From positions 29,066,714 through 29,130,713 of the forward strand of contig CM049320.1 in NCBI GenBank assembly GCA_026874595.1: a stretch of DNA of 64,000 bases. Reading direction: 5' to 3'. This DNA is from Sipunculus nudus (taxonomy: Eukaryota > Annelida > Sipuncula > Golfingiida > Sipunculidae). Each line of letters begins with the position of its first letter. The stretch's first letter is position 1. A program made the position numbers and the translations under genes. Below are positions 47,424 to 57,287 of the stretch, piece by piece. The notes under the pieces are model-generated. The model worked only from the letters and a program-made list of their open reading frames with translations. It ran no database searches and had not been told where the DNA came from.

Positions 47424-50204
47424 TTACTTAAAACGTTTAGTTGCCACTATGAACCGCTGTATATTATCAAAAAGTTCACAATTCTCTGTTACAGACAGAT
47501 TATTACTTCCATGTAGTAAGATATATTCACTTCTGTACTGCATTGATACCTTCGTAAAGAGTTCTTCTCTCATATTCGCATAAATGGGGCAATACAAAAA
47601 ATAGTGCTCAGGGGTCTCTACCGCGAGACCACAAGAGCAAAGCGGGTTTTCTAAACAATGGTTTTTAAATAAATGCCCATTCAGGGAGCTGTGACCAAGA
47701 CGCATTCTTGTATGATGTATTTGTGCCTGTCGATTACCCATGTACTGACTGTAATATTTGGGGGGCTTTTGCATATTTCTTTCTAAATTCTTCCTGAAAA
47801 TTGAGACGGATGGGCTGTTTCTTGTAATTGGATCTAACGTATTCCACAAACAAGTCGTAGATAGAAGGAAACTGTTTTGCCGTAAAGACGTACGAGCTGC
47901 TGGCAGACGCAGATTATACCTGTTACGCAATTCATATCCATTGCTTCCAACCTCATCAGGTAATAAGTCGCACATATATGGTGGTGCCAACCCATTTACC
48001 ATTTTATAGAACAAAATAAGCTTTTTAATCCTCCGTCTCTCACTTAGTAGTTGCCAACCTGTTTCTTTGTAAATTAAATTGTGACTGGTGCCCCTAATTG
48101 CACCAGTCATTATTCTCGCGGCACTCAGTTGCACTGATTCAATTTGACGTACTAGAGCCTCATTGCACCCATCCCACAGTTCACATGCATATTCTAAGAC
48201 AGGCCTAATAAAAGAAAGATACAAAATTTCCAAAGCATTCCTATCTAGTCTATACATAAGTGATCTCATGACATCTATTCTCCTACTGGCTTTTTCGCAA
48301 ATATAATTTATGTGATCTTTCCACGTGCAACGTTCGTTCAAAATAACACCCAAATGTTTGTGATTTGACACCGATAGAAGTGGCTGTCCTAGCATGGATA
48401 CAGGCGGTATTGTTACAGTTCTCGTGCTGAAAGTTAACATTTCTGTTTTTCGAGGATTAAATGTGACGAACCATTTCTCTGCCCATTTCTCAATAGATAA
48501 CAAATCATTGGTTAGACTCTTAGACATACTTTCCATGTTTCTCCCTACATTAAATATTGAAGCGTCATCTGCATATAGTCGGATGTTGGTGTTTACACAT
48601 TCTACCATATCATTAAAATATACTAAGAACAGCAGCGGGCCCAGTATTGAGCCCTGTGGGACGCCAGCTGGAACATGCATGCAGGATGAAGAATGACCAT
48701 TTATCACTACTCTTTGCATTCTGTCAGACAAATAATCAGAAAACCATTTAAGTAAATTACCTTGAACACCCATTTTACTTAGTTTATATATAAGGCCCTC
48801 GTGCCATACACTGTCGAATGCATTTGATGCGTCCAAAGATATAAATATAGCTTCATTTTCTGTATCAACGGCACTGGTTATTATGTCATAAATCTCACAC
48901 AGTTGATAAGTACAAGAATCACCCGGCCTGTATGCTGACTGGGCTGATGTTAATCTGTTATTCCTTTGCATAAAGTTGAACACATGCTTAAACACACACC
49001 GCTCAAATACTTTGCTTACACAATTAATTAATGAAACTGGTCTATAGTTACTCATATCCTGTTTACAACCCTTTTTATAAAGTGGTATAACATTGGAAAG
49101 TTTCCATTTACTTGGAAAGTTAGCGCTTTGGAGAGACCAAACGAATATTCGTGTTAAATTCTTAGTTTTAGAACTTGCAGTCATCTTGAGCATGCGCTGT
49201 GTGATGCCGTCTGGTCCACAGGCCTTATTTACATCAAGACACATCAAAATATCAGAAACATCGTGTTCTGTAATGGTAATATTACATAACATTTCATCAC
49301 CATCCTGGCTTTGTGATGGAAAAAGGCTTGTCGTCGTGTCAAGAGTTGATTTCTCAACAAAATACTGATTAAAGCATTCAGCTTTTTCAATGTCGTCAGC
49401 GACCACAACGTCACCAACAACAAGTGGTGGTATTGTATTCAGAGTTGACGCCTGCCTTAAATAAGATTTTATCAGTTTCCACCACACCTTTGAAGGAACA
49501 GAACCGGCAGAGTTAATTTTACCATCTAGATTACGATAATAATTATATTTCGCTAACCTTACTTGCTCAATGACCATATTGCGTGTTTGTCTAAACAGGG
49601 CCCAATGTTCTGATTTATTTGTCCTTTTTGCCCTTGCGTGTAATCTATTTCTCTTTCTGATGTAGCGTCTAAGATTACTTGTGAACCATGGTTTATCAGA
49701 CGGTCTAATTGTTACATTTTTATTTGGAATGTTCCTACTGACCGCGTTTATAAAGTTATTTGTCCAGCTTTCTACTGCATTATTTATATCTTGCGTTTCG
49801 TCCACATTATAATCAGCTATTTCTGTGTTAAGGCCGTGTATGTCAGCATTGTCATACTTATAAATTTTCCTTACATAACTTCTGTCATTTTTTATCTTTA
49901 CGTTAAGTTTCATACGTACAGGATGATGGTCACTGCAAAAAGGAGGAGACGTGCCTGCATCAATCACCAGATCGGGGCACGTAGTTGCTATCATGTCTAT
50001 ACACGTGGCAGTATATTCTGTTATCCTGGTGGGTTCCTTTATTAAATTAGTAAAACCGAATGCTGACAATATGCGTTTAAGTGGAACACTAGAACTGGTA
50101 TTTAACAAATCAACATTAAAATCTCCTGAAATGATGATGCCCCCAATATTAGTCTCTTTAGCTAATTCCAGAGACGACTCTAGCCGATTCCAATTCCTTT
50201 TCAT
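47424..50204 (-). CDS. LINE ORF2, C-terminal 926 codons: endonuclease end and reverse transcriptase
   Basis: The protein nicks DNA and copies the LINE RNA into the genome. This frame starts inside the endonuclease: SGDFN (residues 26-30) and SDHHP (91-95) are the catalytic D/N and D/H pairs. The reverse transcriptase follows: CGPDGIT near 329, YRPVSL near 387, AFDSVWHEGL near 462, AGVPQGSILGPLLF near 513 and the catalytic YADD at 544-547. A C-terminal CSCG...EHYFLYC motif (856-872; C-x-C-x8-H-x4-C) is the zinc-knuckle-like tail found in several LINE clades. The frame is uninterrupted over 926 residues, so decay is recent. Its N-terminal part lies in the neighbouring frame (50158-50808). Confidence 0.9.
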   Translation of the reverse strand: MKRNWNRLESSLELAKETNIGGIIISGDFNVDLLNTSSSVPLKRILSAFGFTNLIKEPTRITEYTATCIDMIATTCPDLVIDAGTSPPFCSDHHPVRMKLNVKIKNDRSYVRKIYKYDNADIHGLNTEIADYNVDETQDINNAVESWTNNFINAVSRNIPNKNVTIRPSDKPWFTSNLRRYIRKRNRLHARAKRTNKSEHWALFRQTRNMVIEQVRLAKYNYYRNLDGKINSAGSVPSKVWWKLIKSYLRQASTLNTIPPLVVGDVVVADDIEKAECFNQYFVEKSTLDTTTSLFPSQSQDGDEMLCNITITEHDVSDILMCLDVNKACGPDGITQRMLKMTASSKTKNLTRIFVWSLQSANFPSKWKLSNVIPLYKKGCKQDMSNYRPVSLINCVSKVFERCVFKHVFNFMQRNNRLTSAQSAYRPGDSCTYQLCEIYDIITSAVDTENEAIFISLDASNAFDSVWHEGLIYKLSKMGVQGNLLKWFSDYLSDRMQRVVINGHSSSCMHVPAGVPQGSILGPLLFLVYFNDMVECVNTNIRLYADDASIFNVGRNMESMSKSLTNDLLSIEKWAEKWFVTFNPRKTEMLTFSTRTVTIPPVSMLGQPLLSVSNHKHLGVILNERCTWKDHINYICEKASRRIDVMRSLMYRLDRNALEILYLSFIRPVLEYACELWDGCNEALVRQIESVQLSAARIMTGAIRGTSHNLIYKETGWQLLSERRRIKKLILFYKMVNGLAPPYMCDLLPDEVGSNGYELRNRYNLRLPAARTSLRQNSFLLSTTCLWNTLDPITRNSPSVSIFRKNLERNMQKPPKYYSQYMGNRQAQIHHTRMRLGHSSLNGHLFKNHCLENPLCSCGLAVETPEHYFLYCPIYANMREELFTKVSMQYRSEYILLHGSNNLSVTENCELFDNIQRFIVATKRFK

Positions 50205-50808
50205 TTGGTGGCCTATAAAATACCCCTATTAGTAAATGTGTAGCACAGTGCAGTTCAACCCACACACATTCAACCCCGTTAATTTCTAGGTCTTGTCTTC
50301 GTTTTATTGGCACCTTACAAGCCGCATAAATTGCCACACCACCTCCCCTGGTTGTTTCGCGATCGCATCGTAGCGGTTCTTGGAACCCATTCATTACTAT
50401 TTGAGAGTTTGTTATGTTGCTGTTAAGCCAGGTTTCCGTCAGCGCAATTATGTCATAGTCACCTAATTCCACGGACACATGGTCAACTTTGGATAAAAGG
50501 CTTCTCACATTCACGTGAACCATTGACAGCGAACTCAGTGCACTGACCGTCCCAGTCGGTCCTGGACTGGGATGAATATCCCCTGCATTACACAATCTTA
50601 CCCAAGAATAATCATACAGACAATAAAAATGTACCTTGTGAACCTGTAAACTGGATACAGTGGTTATATAAGTGGTTACGTGAGCGCACAGCTTTAAGTT
50701 ACTATGAACACTATTTCTCTTGTGGGTTCGTTCTTTACCTGTTACGTTAATCTCTATTACGTGGAAAGTTGTATTCAGGTGTACAAGATACGTGAACCCA
50801 CAAAACAT
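50158..50808 (-). pseudogene. LINE ORF2, N-terminal endonuclease part, frameshifted
   Basis: It contains the apurinic-endonuclease start MVHVNVRSLLSK, the catalytic TETWL, RGGGVAIY and VFYRPPNEKE, then leaves frame. The 926-codon frame takes over within about 47 overlapping bases; a single-base change in GAAAAGGAA would join them. Just before the endonuclease lies CNAGDIHPSPGP, which resembles the 2A-like D-x-E-x-NPGP motif of some LINEs but has H for E and S for N. The true ORF2 start is uncertain. Confidence 0.8.
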
Positions 50809-51211
50809 TATATTGATACCCGATGGACCCCGTGACTACTTGAAAGTTACACTGTATTTGACGAGTATTTTGTTCTCCATATGAAATAAATACCTGAAAA
50901 GACATAATCAAAATACTTGAAATCGAATTAAACAGTATGTACAATAAAGATACTGAAAAAGAAAAAACATACAGTGCAAAGTATATATATAGCTCATTGA
51001 GTATTATTTTCAACATGATAAGATTCATGTTTCAGTAACGGACAAAACAAGCGGAAGCTGCGTGGGTCATATTTGTGCTTTCTCCATCTGATTTTATAAG
51101 TAATGCTTTGTATTTAAACAACAGTGTTTCCTGTCAATTGTAAAAAAAAAAAATGGTGAAACTCAGTCATATAATTAAATGTCTGTAATATACTTGAGGA
51201 ATCAAAGTGTC
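50809..51211 (-). other. LINE spacer between ORF1 and ORF2
   Basis: About 400 bp of AT-rich sequence lies between the ORF1 stop and the ORF2 region. Minus-strand frames run into it (50747-51028) with a hydrophobic, low-complexity translation and no domain. Confidence 0.5.
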
Positions 51212-51625
51212 CTATCGCTCTGAGTCTGTGTTTCCTAGCGTCCATATCTGTTTTTCATTATGAACTCTGATCACCTTCTGTGTATTGCCCCTCGTTATCC
51301 TCACAAATACGTTTCCGTCAACTGTCCAGGTGTCTGTAACTTGTTTTCTGCGCTTAAGTTCACGGCATTGGTAGGCCAGAGTCGCTCGATACTTCGTTAA
51401 ATCTTCGGCCAGATATATGTTTGTCCCCTTCAATTTAGCCTTTGCATGGAAAAACCGGGACCGGATACGATAGGTCGAAAAACGAACGATGATGGGTCGA
51501 GGCTTTCCATTTTGTGCGGGTTTATCCGACCGATGAGACCTCTGAATATGGGAGAGAGTGATATCATCTATACCAAGCTTATTTTTACAAATGTCCAACA
51601 CAATACTGTCTATCTTCCTTCTCAC
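51212..51625 (-). pseudogene. LINE ORF1, C-terminal part (L1-ORF1-like RNA-binding domains)
   Basis: The frame reads DSIVLDICKNKLGI, SHIQRSHRSDK, KPRPIIVRFSTYRIRSR and AKLKGTNIYLAEDLT, matching the RRM-end and C-terminal domain pattern of L1-type ORF1 proteins, which coat the LINE RNA. It follows the coiled-coil frame through two small frame breaks: the bases between encode VPESEKED in a third frame. The listed start is a GTG and is not a real initiation site. Confidence 0.75.
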
Positions 51626-52125
51626 TTTCTGGCACTCCCAAAAACCCTTACGTTTATTCGTCTTGTGTATTGTTCTAGTGCATCTACCTCCAACTGTAAT
51701 TCCTCGTTTTGATGTTTCAATGTCACAATTTCTTGTGTTTGACTGTTGATTGTTTCTTTTTGTTTTATTATTTCTTCGCCTTGATCAGAAACCTTAGCGG
51801 CTAAGGTTTTCATGGCTGAAGATATTGTTTTTGCTATTTTTGTTTCGAGGACAGGCCAAAGCATGTCTGAAAGGGCCGTTATGACTCGGGTATCAGTCAG
51901 TGCTTGAGCAAGGGCATCGGCCAAATCTGAGTGTGGTATCTCATGGGGGTCTAAAGCACTATGCTCACCTGTCATTTCCCTTCTTCTCTTAGAGTCCGGC
52001 TTTTTACTTGCACTGACACTGATGTTTGCAGGTTGTGATGTGAACTGACTTTCCATGATCGGCTGTGAATCCTCATACACAGTCTGTAATGAGTCCCGAA
52101 TAGTTTTCCCGAGTGTCCCCTCCAT
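51622..52125 (-). pseudogene. LINE ORF1, N-terminal part (coiled coil)
   Basis: It starts MEGTLGKTIRDSLQTVYED and reaches a heptad-rich coiled coil (about residues 95-155, SDQGEEIIKQKETINSQTQE onward), then RRINVRVFG, where the RRM starts. In L1-type proteins the coiled coil makes the trimer. The frame ends at GSARK* after a G-run indel near 51650. Confidence 0.75.
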
Positions 52126-52338
52126 ATGTTACCATAAGCAGTCTAGTTTATATTGTTGGTAAAATATCTCCAAATTCCTGTCAACACACAGATATATTCC
52201 GTCTATGGCTTTGGGTCTAATACTGGTTAATCCATTTAGGTGTTGTTTGAGATATCTTTCACTCTACTCGCTCTCTGGACCCCACAAACAGCGCTGCCAG
52301 TTTAAGTGCCGCCTGGCTCGTCCGCCATCTTGTCCTTG
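52126..52338 (-). other. LINE 5' leader
   Basis: About 210 bp precede the ORF1 start. The first bases of the element (minus strand) are AAGGACAAGATGGCGGACGA, containing a YY1-like AAGATGGCGG, a feature also known from L1 promoters; function here is inference. Confidence 0.6.
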
Positions 52339-52352
52339 TACTCTGATTTTGG
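52339..52352. repeat. LINE target-site duplication, right
   Basis: TACTCTGATTTTGG, paired with 47083-47096. The last ten bases also form part of the right terminus of the host element. Confidence 0.85.
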
Positions 52353-52360
52353 CGGATACA

Positions 52361-52998
52361 CATAGTCGCTTGTGGACTACCCATATTCTAGTTGTTACAT
52401 ATGTTAACTTCAGCAAGTGAGTTAAAGGAAGAAAATTAAAGTACAATACGCATCAGGGCTGGGTTTCTGTCCGGTTTCTGTGATTATGTAAACATCAACA
52501 TGTGGGTTATGGGAGGAATACACATCAGGGTGGGATATCTGCTGCAGTTGGGTTTCTTTGGGTTTCTATATGTTATATAATGGGAAGAATGTTATGGGTG
52601 ACTACACAGAAGATGGTAAGATTATTATTCTCTTATGACCAGGTGAATGCTAATTTTGGTTGAAATACACAGTCTATATAGCTCTTTCTGCCATTTCTGC
52701 CAAACGGACACCAATTTCTGGCCTGCCAGCAGAAACTGCTTTCTGCCATGGCAGAAACTGGCAATGGCAGAAACTTGCCAACTCTGCATTTGACGGTCTT
52801 AAAAAACTTGTTGAAAAATATAAAGCTACAAAGAAGATGATTCTTAGCCTTCTTTGTAGCTTAATATTTGTCTATTAAAAAAACTTGATATTTAGCACAT
52901 GAGGGGAAAGTCTTAAATTCTGAAGCATTTCATGAAGAGTCAAGCAATATTGAGTCACTCGATTGTATTTTCATGAACTGGTTCTTTTCTTTCAACAG
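52361..52998. other. Possible intron: no gene; TTTCTGCC palindromes
   Basis: Near 52680-52790, TTTCTGCC and GGCAGAAAC words alternate about seven times, so the strand can fold into hairpins. The 3' end supplies the polypyrimidine tract of the next exon. Confidence 0.45.
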
Positions 52999-53180
52999 TG
53001 TGTTTCCAACAAGGTGCTGTACCCATGGCAGAGTCAAAAACTGGCTACCAAAAGAGGGAGAGAAAAGCCATACCAATCATTGACCCAAAGACTGGACGAA
53101 TCATAACCAAAGACGGTGGACGGGAGTTCACGCCAACTGCAGCTGCCAGTGCTACAGTTACTCCGGGGATCTCCGCAATT
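52999..53180 (+). CDS. Internal exon, eIF4G-like translation initiation factor
   Basis: A strong acceptor (TTCTTTTCTTTCAACAG|TG) and a donor (GCAATT|GTGAGC) bound 182 nt with one clean frame. The protein has MAESKTGYQKRERKAIPII followed by DPKTGRIITKDG, then a Thr/Ala/Ser-rich tail. The K-R-E-R-K..I.I.DP.(T/Q)G..IT pattern occurs in the eIF4G family just after the PABP-binding region and before the eIF4E site; eIF4G bridges eIF4E, eIF4A and eIF3 on mRNA caps. The call rests on about 20 residues. Flanking exons were not found, and both introns contain transposons. Confidence 0.45.
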
Positions 53181-53212
53181 GTGAGCCTTGCCATATATTA
53201 TCGACCCAGTTT

Positions 53213-53720
53213 TTATACAGGCCTTATATGATGGGAGCATTATGGTATACCGTACCCACCGTCTGTCTGTTAACTTTAAGTGTCCCTGGGATAAGTTACC
53301 GGGGCTGATGGATTTTCACAAAATTCACCATAACTACTTACCAACAGATGATCTTGCCTGAGTTTGATTATGGGCTACATCGACACATTTAATAAGGTCA
53401 CAGGTCACTAAGCTAATTTATGATGTTGCTGCAATAATTTAAGAAGAATATAAAGGATTTTGAAAAAAATAATCAATGAAATAACTCACCTAAGTTTGAT
53501 TTTAGGCAAAATCCATGCATATTTAATGAGGTCAGAGGCCACCACACTTTGGTAGCACCTTGGTGACTTAAAAGAAATCCTTTGGATTTTCATGAAACTC
53601 ATTATACATATTAACCAATAGAGTTTCTAACCTGAATTAAATTCTCATCCAAATTCACACATTTAATAAGGTCAGAGTTCACAAGATACATAAAGGGTGT
53701 ATGATGCAAGTTTGCGGTGC
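53213..53720 (+). repeat. TATACGCCCGTC-family element, copy 3 (degraded ends)
   Basis: It starts TATACAGGCCTTATATGATG and ends GGGTGTATGATGCAAGTTTG, with the same inner phrases as 5001-6312 ('gatggattttcacaaaattcacc', 'catatttaatgaggtcagaggccacc'). It begins about 30 bp after the eIF4G-like exon. Confidence 0.6.
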
Positions 53721-53970
53721 TCTTTTTGCAATCTGTTAATGAGTTATTTTTACCCATGTCCCTCCTTCTGTCATTCTGAAATCAAACAGTTGTGCGGACT
53801 TTTTTTTACAATGCCTGCACATATTGGCCTGATTTTTTATGTGTGGGCAGATAATGACCAGTTACAGATCAGGTTCACGTGACCTACTTTTGACCGTATG
53901 ACGGCTCCTGAACATAGAAAATTTCATGAAAAAATATAATTTTTCATGATATATGCACATGTACAGCCTT
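53721..53970. other. No supported gene
   Basis: Short AT-rich interval without domains or repeat ends. Confidence 0.4.
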
Positions 53971-54300
53971 TTTAGCGAACCTGTGAGCTTATGCGATGGT
54001 GTGGTGTCATCCGTCGTCTGTCGTCCGGCCTGCGTGGTCTGTATGTTAACCCATACTATCTTGAAATCAGCAAGAGTTAGCATCACAAAATTTTATGTAA
54101 AAAATTATTCATCTGAAAAACTCTGATTTTATAGTGAAAAGGCAAAAAAAACAAGTTCGGTGATTTTTGGTCGAGTTACAGGAAGTTGAACTTGGTCATC
54201 TGTCCAAATAAGCATACTAAAATTACAATCTCAGAAACGGCTGGAGCTATCATCACCAAATTTTATGCCAATGTTGGTCACATGAGTCATATCTGAAATT
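53971..54300 (+). repeat. AACCTGTGAGCT-family repeat, copy 1
   Basis: It starts TTTAGCGAACCTGTGAGCTT, then ATGCGATGGTGTGG, GTCGTCTGTCGTCC and GTTAACCCATACTAT. The same order of phrases recurs at 55239. It continues into diverged material with GGTGGCGCCACC at about 54310. Confidence 0.6.
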
Positions 54301-55238
54301 TAGGTATTGGTGGCGCCACCTGCATCGGCCTTTTTTGTACAGGGGTCATCAGTGCCCGTATCATACTAACGGCTACAAAAAACTTCTTCTCTGAAACCAT
54401 ATGGCCAAATTGTTTAATATCACACAGAAATGATCCTAGGGTAGTGCTTTTTGAAGTTTGTTCAAATGGTCTCAGTTCAGTGACTTTTTGCTGAGTAATG
54501 GGAAGCTGAATTTAGTCATATGCTATAACAGCCTATTTTAGCTCAGTGGCTACAAAGGTCTTCTTCTCAAAAACCATTGGGCTAAATTCTTAAATCTCAC
54601 AAATTAATTATCCTTAGATGTTGATAATTCAAGTTTGTTCAATTGGTTTTGGTTCAGTGAATTTTGGCTGAGTTATGGGAAGCTTAACTTAGCCATTTTG
54701 CTGTATTTTCTGATATGAGTTATGAACCTGCAAAACATTTTTTTGACTGACGCCACTGAGGCCATTTGTTTAATATTTTACAAGAGTAATCCCCTGAATA
54801 ATTCTTATAATAATTGTCTTTTATGGTTCCAAAGAACGAATTTGGCTGAATTATAAAGATTGAATTGAGTCATTTTTCCATGTACATGTTAAATGTGTGA
54901 AGCAGATTCATATAGCCTGGTACCAGTTTATCAGCATCCGTTACATCATGCCTCTAGACATTTAGATATCAGGTTATCTATGGTTAATATTGACAAGAAT
55001 GTTTTTTTCAAAGCTTTTAAAAAATGTAAATTTATGTAAATTTATGAATTTAGAAATTCCTCATGCCAGGCAATGTTTACAATCACAGGTATATAGCTCT
55101 CTGTGGGTATATAAAGATGGCTGTACATGGATTATAAACAATTGGTATCCATACTCAACTTAATTCAAGATTTTGCCCTCTTTGAGATGTATCTGTATTA
55201 TAATTTTGCATTCAGTATGCATCTGTAGTAATTTTTTG
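54301..55238. repeat. Degraded repeat sequence of the same style
   Basis: Near-repeats such as 'ggttcagtgaattttggctgagttatgggaagctt' occur at about 54160, 54470 and 54650, so this is a worn tandem array of roughly 170-200 bp units. It is non-coding. Confidence 0.45.
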
Positions 55239-55430
55239 GGAACCTGTGAGCTAATGCGATGGTGTGGCGGCATGTGTCGTCTGTACGTTAACCCATACTA
55301 TTTCGTAAAACGACTGGAGCTAGCATCATGAAATTTAATGCAAAAAATTAGCCATCTGAAAAACTGCATTTTCTTAGATTTTATAGAGAAAAAGCTAAAA
55401 AAAACTTTTAAAAAGCATTTTAGCCAAAGT
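55239..55430 (+). repeat. AACCTGTGAGCT-family repeat, copy 2
   Basis: GGGAACCTGTGAGCTAATGC, GATGGTGTGGCGGC and GTTAACCCATACTATTTCG parallel copy 1 about 1.27 kb upstream. Confidence 0.6.
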
Positions 55431-55489
55431 CTTTCAGTATGTGAAAGACATAGCCAACAGGCCAAGATTTTGTCTTTATCTTTAAATAG

Positions 55490-55880
55490 GTTGAGAAACT
55501 GCCAACTGTTTCAGATTTGGCAACAGATCAAGAGTTCATTCAGTGCAGCCAGATATAGGTCAAGAGTTCAATCAGTGCAGCCAAGCACAAGGCATGTGAT
55601 CACCTCATGGGTGACATGCCCTTCAGGGCAAGGCCCCTGCATGAGCTTCTGCAATGGTGTGGCTATTATTTCAGATATGTCAACAGGCTAGAGGTCAGTC
55701 TGGATCTATTTAGAGCTTTAGCAGACTGCCAACTGTGTCAGATTATGCAACAGGTAAAGAGTTCACTCAGTGCAGCCAGGTACAGGTCAAAAGTTCACTC
55801 AGTCTTGCCAGGTGCAGGTCATGAGTTCACTCAGTGCAGTAGCCTGAGCCAGCAAATTTGTCACAGTTCACTCAAGGCAA
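55490..55880 (+). repeat. CAAGAGTTCACTCAGTGCAGCC repeats
   Basis: The words 'caagagttca.tcagtgcagccag' recur at about 55530, 55560, 55755, 55785 and 55820. A larger unit (about 226 bp) is duplicated, so two overlapping frames both read CQL.QI.QQ.KSS.SAARYRS. The repeat explains the open frames; I do not call a gene. Confidence 0.6.
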
Positions 55881-55984
55881 CTGCCTTACACACCTAAGCC
55901 TGGTAAGCCCCATGCATCAGACTCAAGGTAAGTTTGATGTATCGACCTGATATTTTGACCTGTCTATGTGTCTTTGATGGCTTT

Positions 55985-56280
55985 CTCGTTTACAAGGTGA
56001 CAGGTGTCGCCACCTACAATGACTTTTGCACAGTGTATGTGCCAGCTTATTTCTACAGAGGAATTTGATATATCAGCCTGAAATTGGGCATATATATACA
56101 TATCGAATAGCTTTGTTATATACAAGACTGGTGGTGCCACCTACAATAATTTTTGCAAAGTGTGTGTCCCTGCTTTTTTTCAGGAGGGGTTTGATATATC
56201 AGTCTGAAATTGGGCATAGGTATATATCTCTGATAGCTTTGTTGTATACAAGACTGGTTGTGTTGATAAACTTGACAACT
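55985..56280 (+). repeat. Partial units of the GGTGGCGCCACC repeat family
   Basis: Two and a half units of about 125 bp read 'tatatcag.ctgaaattgggcat', 'atagctttgtt.tatacaagactggt' and 'GGTG(G/T)CGCCACCTACAAT'. They relate to the half-units of the 45700-47040 array but lack the element ends. Confidence 0.55.
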
Positions 56281-57287
56281 GATGCTACTAAATTGGCTTT
56301 ATATAGATATGTATAGCACTTTTTTTTAAATGGAGAAAGATTGGCCTGAACTAGCCGTGACAACCTGACACAGTGGGCAATCGGATAATGGGGCTGGTAA
56401 GCCTACTCAAGTCGTGATACAAGTAATGTTGTTGAATGTATCGCAATGGTCTTGCATCAGGTTGCATTCATATTGTGGTACATGGCCCATTATCTCAATA
56501 TTATGCAAAGAATGATAAATTAAAACAACAGTGTACATGTGAGCTCCCAACCCAAACTGAAACAGCATCTCCATGGACACGGGTCATTTCCTGTCTCACC
56601 TGCAAGCTGCCTGTTTCCTGTAACCAGTGCGAGCCATGCTTTTGTTCTTACGGTCATAAATTCAACAAACATGCCGAGGGGGTTTACCAATAAGCTGGGT
56701 TAAAACAGAACTTTTCTTGCTCATGTTTGGTATTATTAGAAAGTACACAAAAAATGCTAACAATTAGTCTGGTTTACATTGATTGACAGTGTACCTGTAG
56801 GCCATGAAGCGTTGTCAGAAATGATGAAAATATTTGCTTCTTCATAAGGCCTTATTAGGCGTTCCTCAGACTTAGATGTTATGACACTCTGGCGCTAGTA
56901 GTCTGGTTGTAATGCCAGAGGGTCGATATGATGCATAGCCTGAACTGTATGAGTACCTTTTTAAAAAAGAAAACATTATAAATACTGTGGCTGGTTTCAT
57001 ATTAGTGTGGTTAAAAATTTGGGATTTTCACTTATTCAGTGTTTCATTTTTAGAACTCATGATAAAGCAACCAAAACAGTATACTCATAACTAATTATAA
57101 TGTTTGAAACCCTTGCAAAGTAAAAGCCAGCAGAATTTTGCGATAAAATCACAAAAAGAGGTTTCAGGGTAACAAAAGCTGTATAAATTAATGTAATTGA
57201 AATCTGTGGTTTGAGAGTTAGCAATAGTTAAAGAAAGGTTATGAGATTTCATAGTCTTCAGTAGCTTCTCCTGGACGTCTTTAATTA
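56281..57287. other. No supported gene
   Basis: An 85-codon plus frame at 56436-56693 has eight cysteines near its end (CTCELP, SCLTCKLP, CNQCEPCFC), but no splice or domain support, so it is not called. Confidence 0.4.

Larger units (their letters stand above)
47097..52338 (-). mobile_element. Nearly full-length non-LTR retrotransposon (LINE), CR1/L2/Jockey-type
   Basis: The 5.24-kb insertion, read on the minus strand, has a 5' leader (52338-52126), ORF1, a spacer of about 400 bp, ORF2 and a 3' untranslated region of about 330 bp. The 3' end has A-rich sequence (GCAAAAAAATATTGTTTAAA) rather than a long poly-A tail. A 14-bp target duplication shows target-primed integration. ORF1 is L1-ORF1-like; ORF2 has apurinic endonuclease and reverse transcriptase. 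At least three single-base frame breaks make it inactive, unless they are assembly errors. The clade is inferred from GDIHPSPGP, FYRPP and the C-terminal CxC...H...C motif. Confidence 0.9.
45398..52360. mobile_element. TGTATCCGCCAAAA-ended element, split by a LINE
   Basis: The left end is TGTATCCGCCAAAATGAAG and the right end TTTTGGCGGATACA, perfect 14-bp inverted repeats. Without the LINE and one target duplication the element is about 1.7 kb. The left end can form a hairpin with TTTTGC(A/G)GATAC a few bases inside. A body beginning 'actcctctgagactactggacggattttt' leads into five tandem units. A compact relative with both ends is at 57853-58415, and a third copy starts at 58635. No protein is encoded by the element itself. 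Confidence 0.75.

Noticed and set aside
48394-49368. Plus-strand ORFs across the LINE
   Set aside because: They are antisense shadows of ORF2, which has clear catalytic motifs on the minus strand.
55338-55897. Two related ORFs with CQL.QI.QQ.KSS.SAARYRS
   Set aside because: They look like a protein repeat but follow a DNA tandem duplication with frames shifting between units, and there are no splice sites.
56436-56693. Cysteine-rich 85-codon ORF
   Set aside because: Cysteines cluster but the spacing fits no zinc-finger or secreted-domain pattern I know, and there is no signal peptide or splice support.
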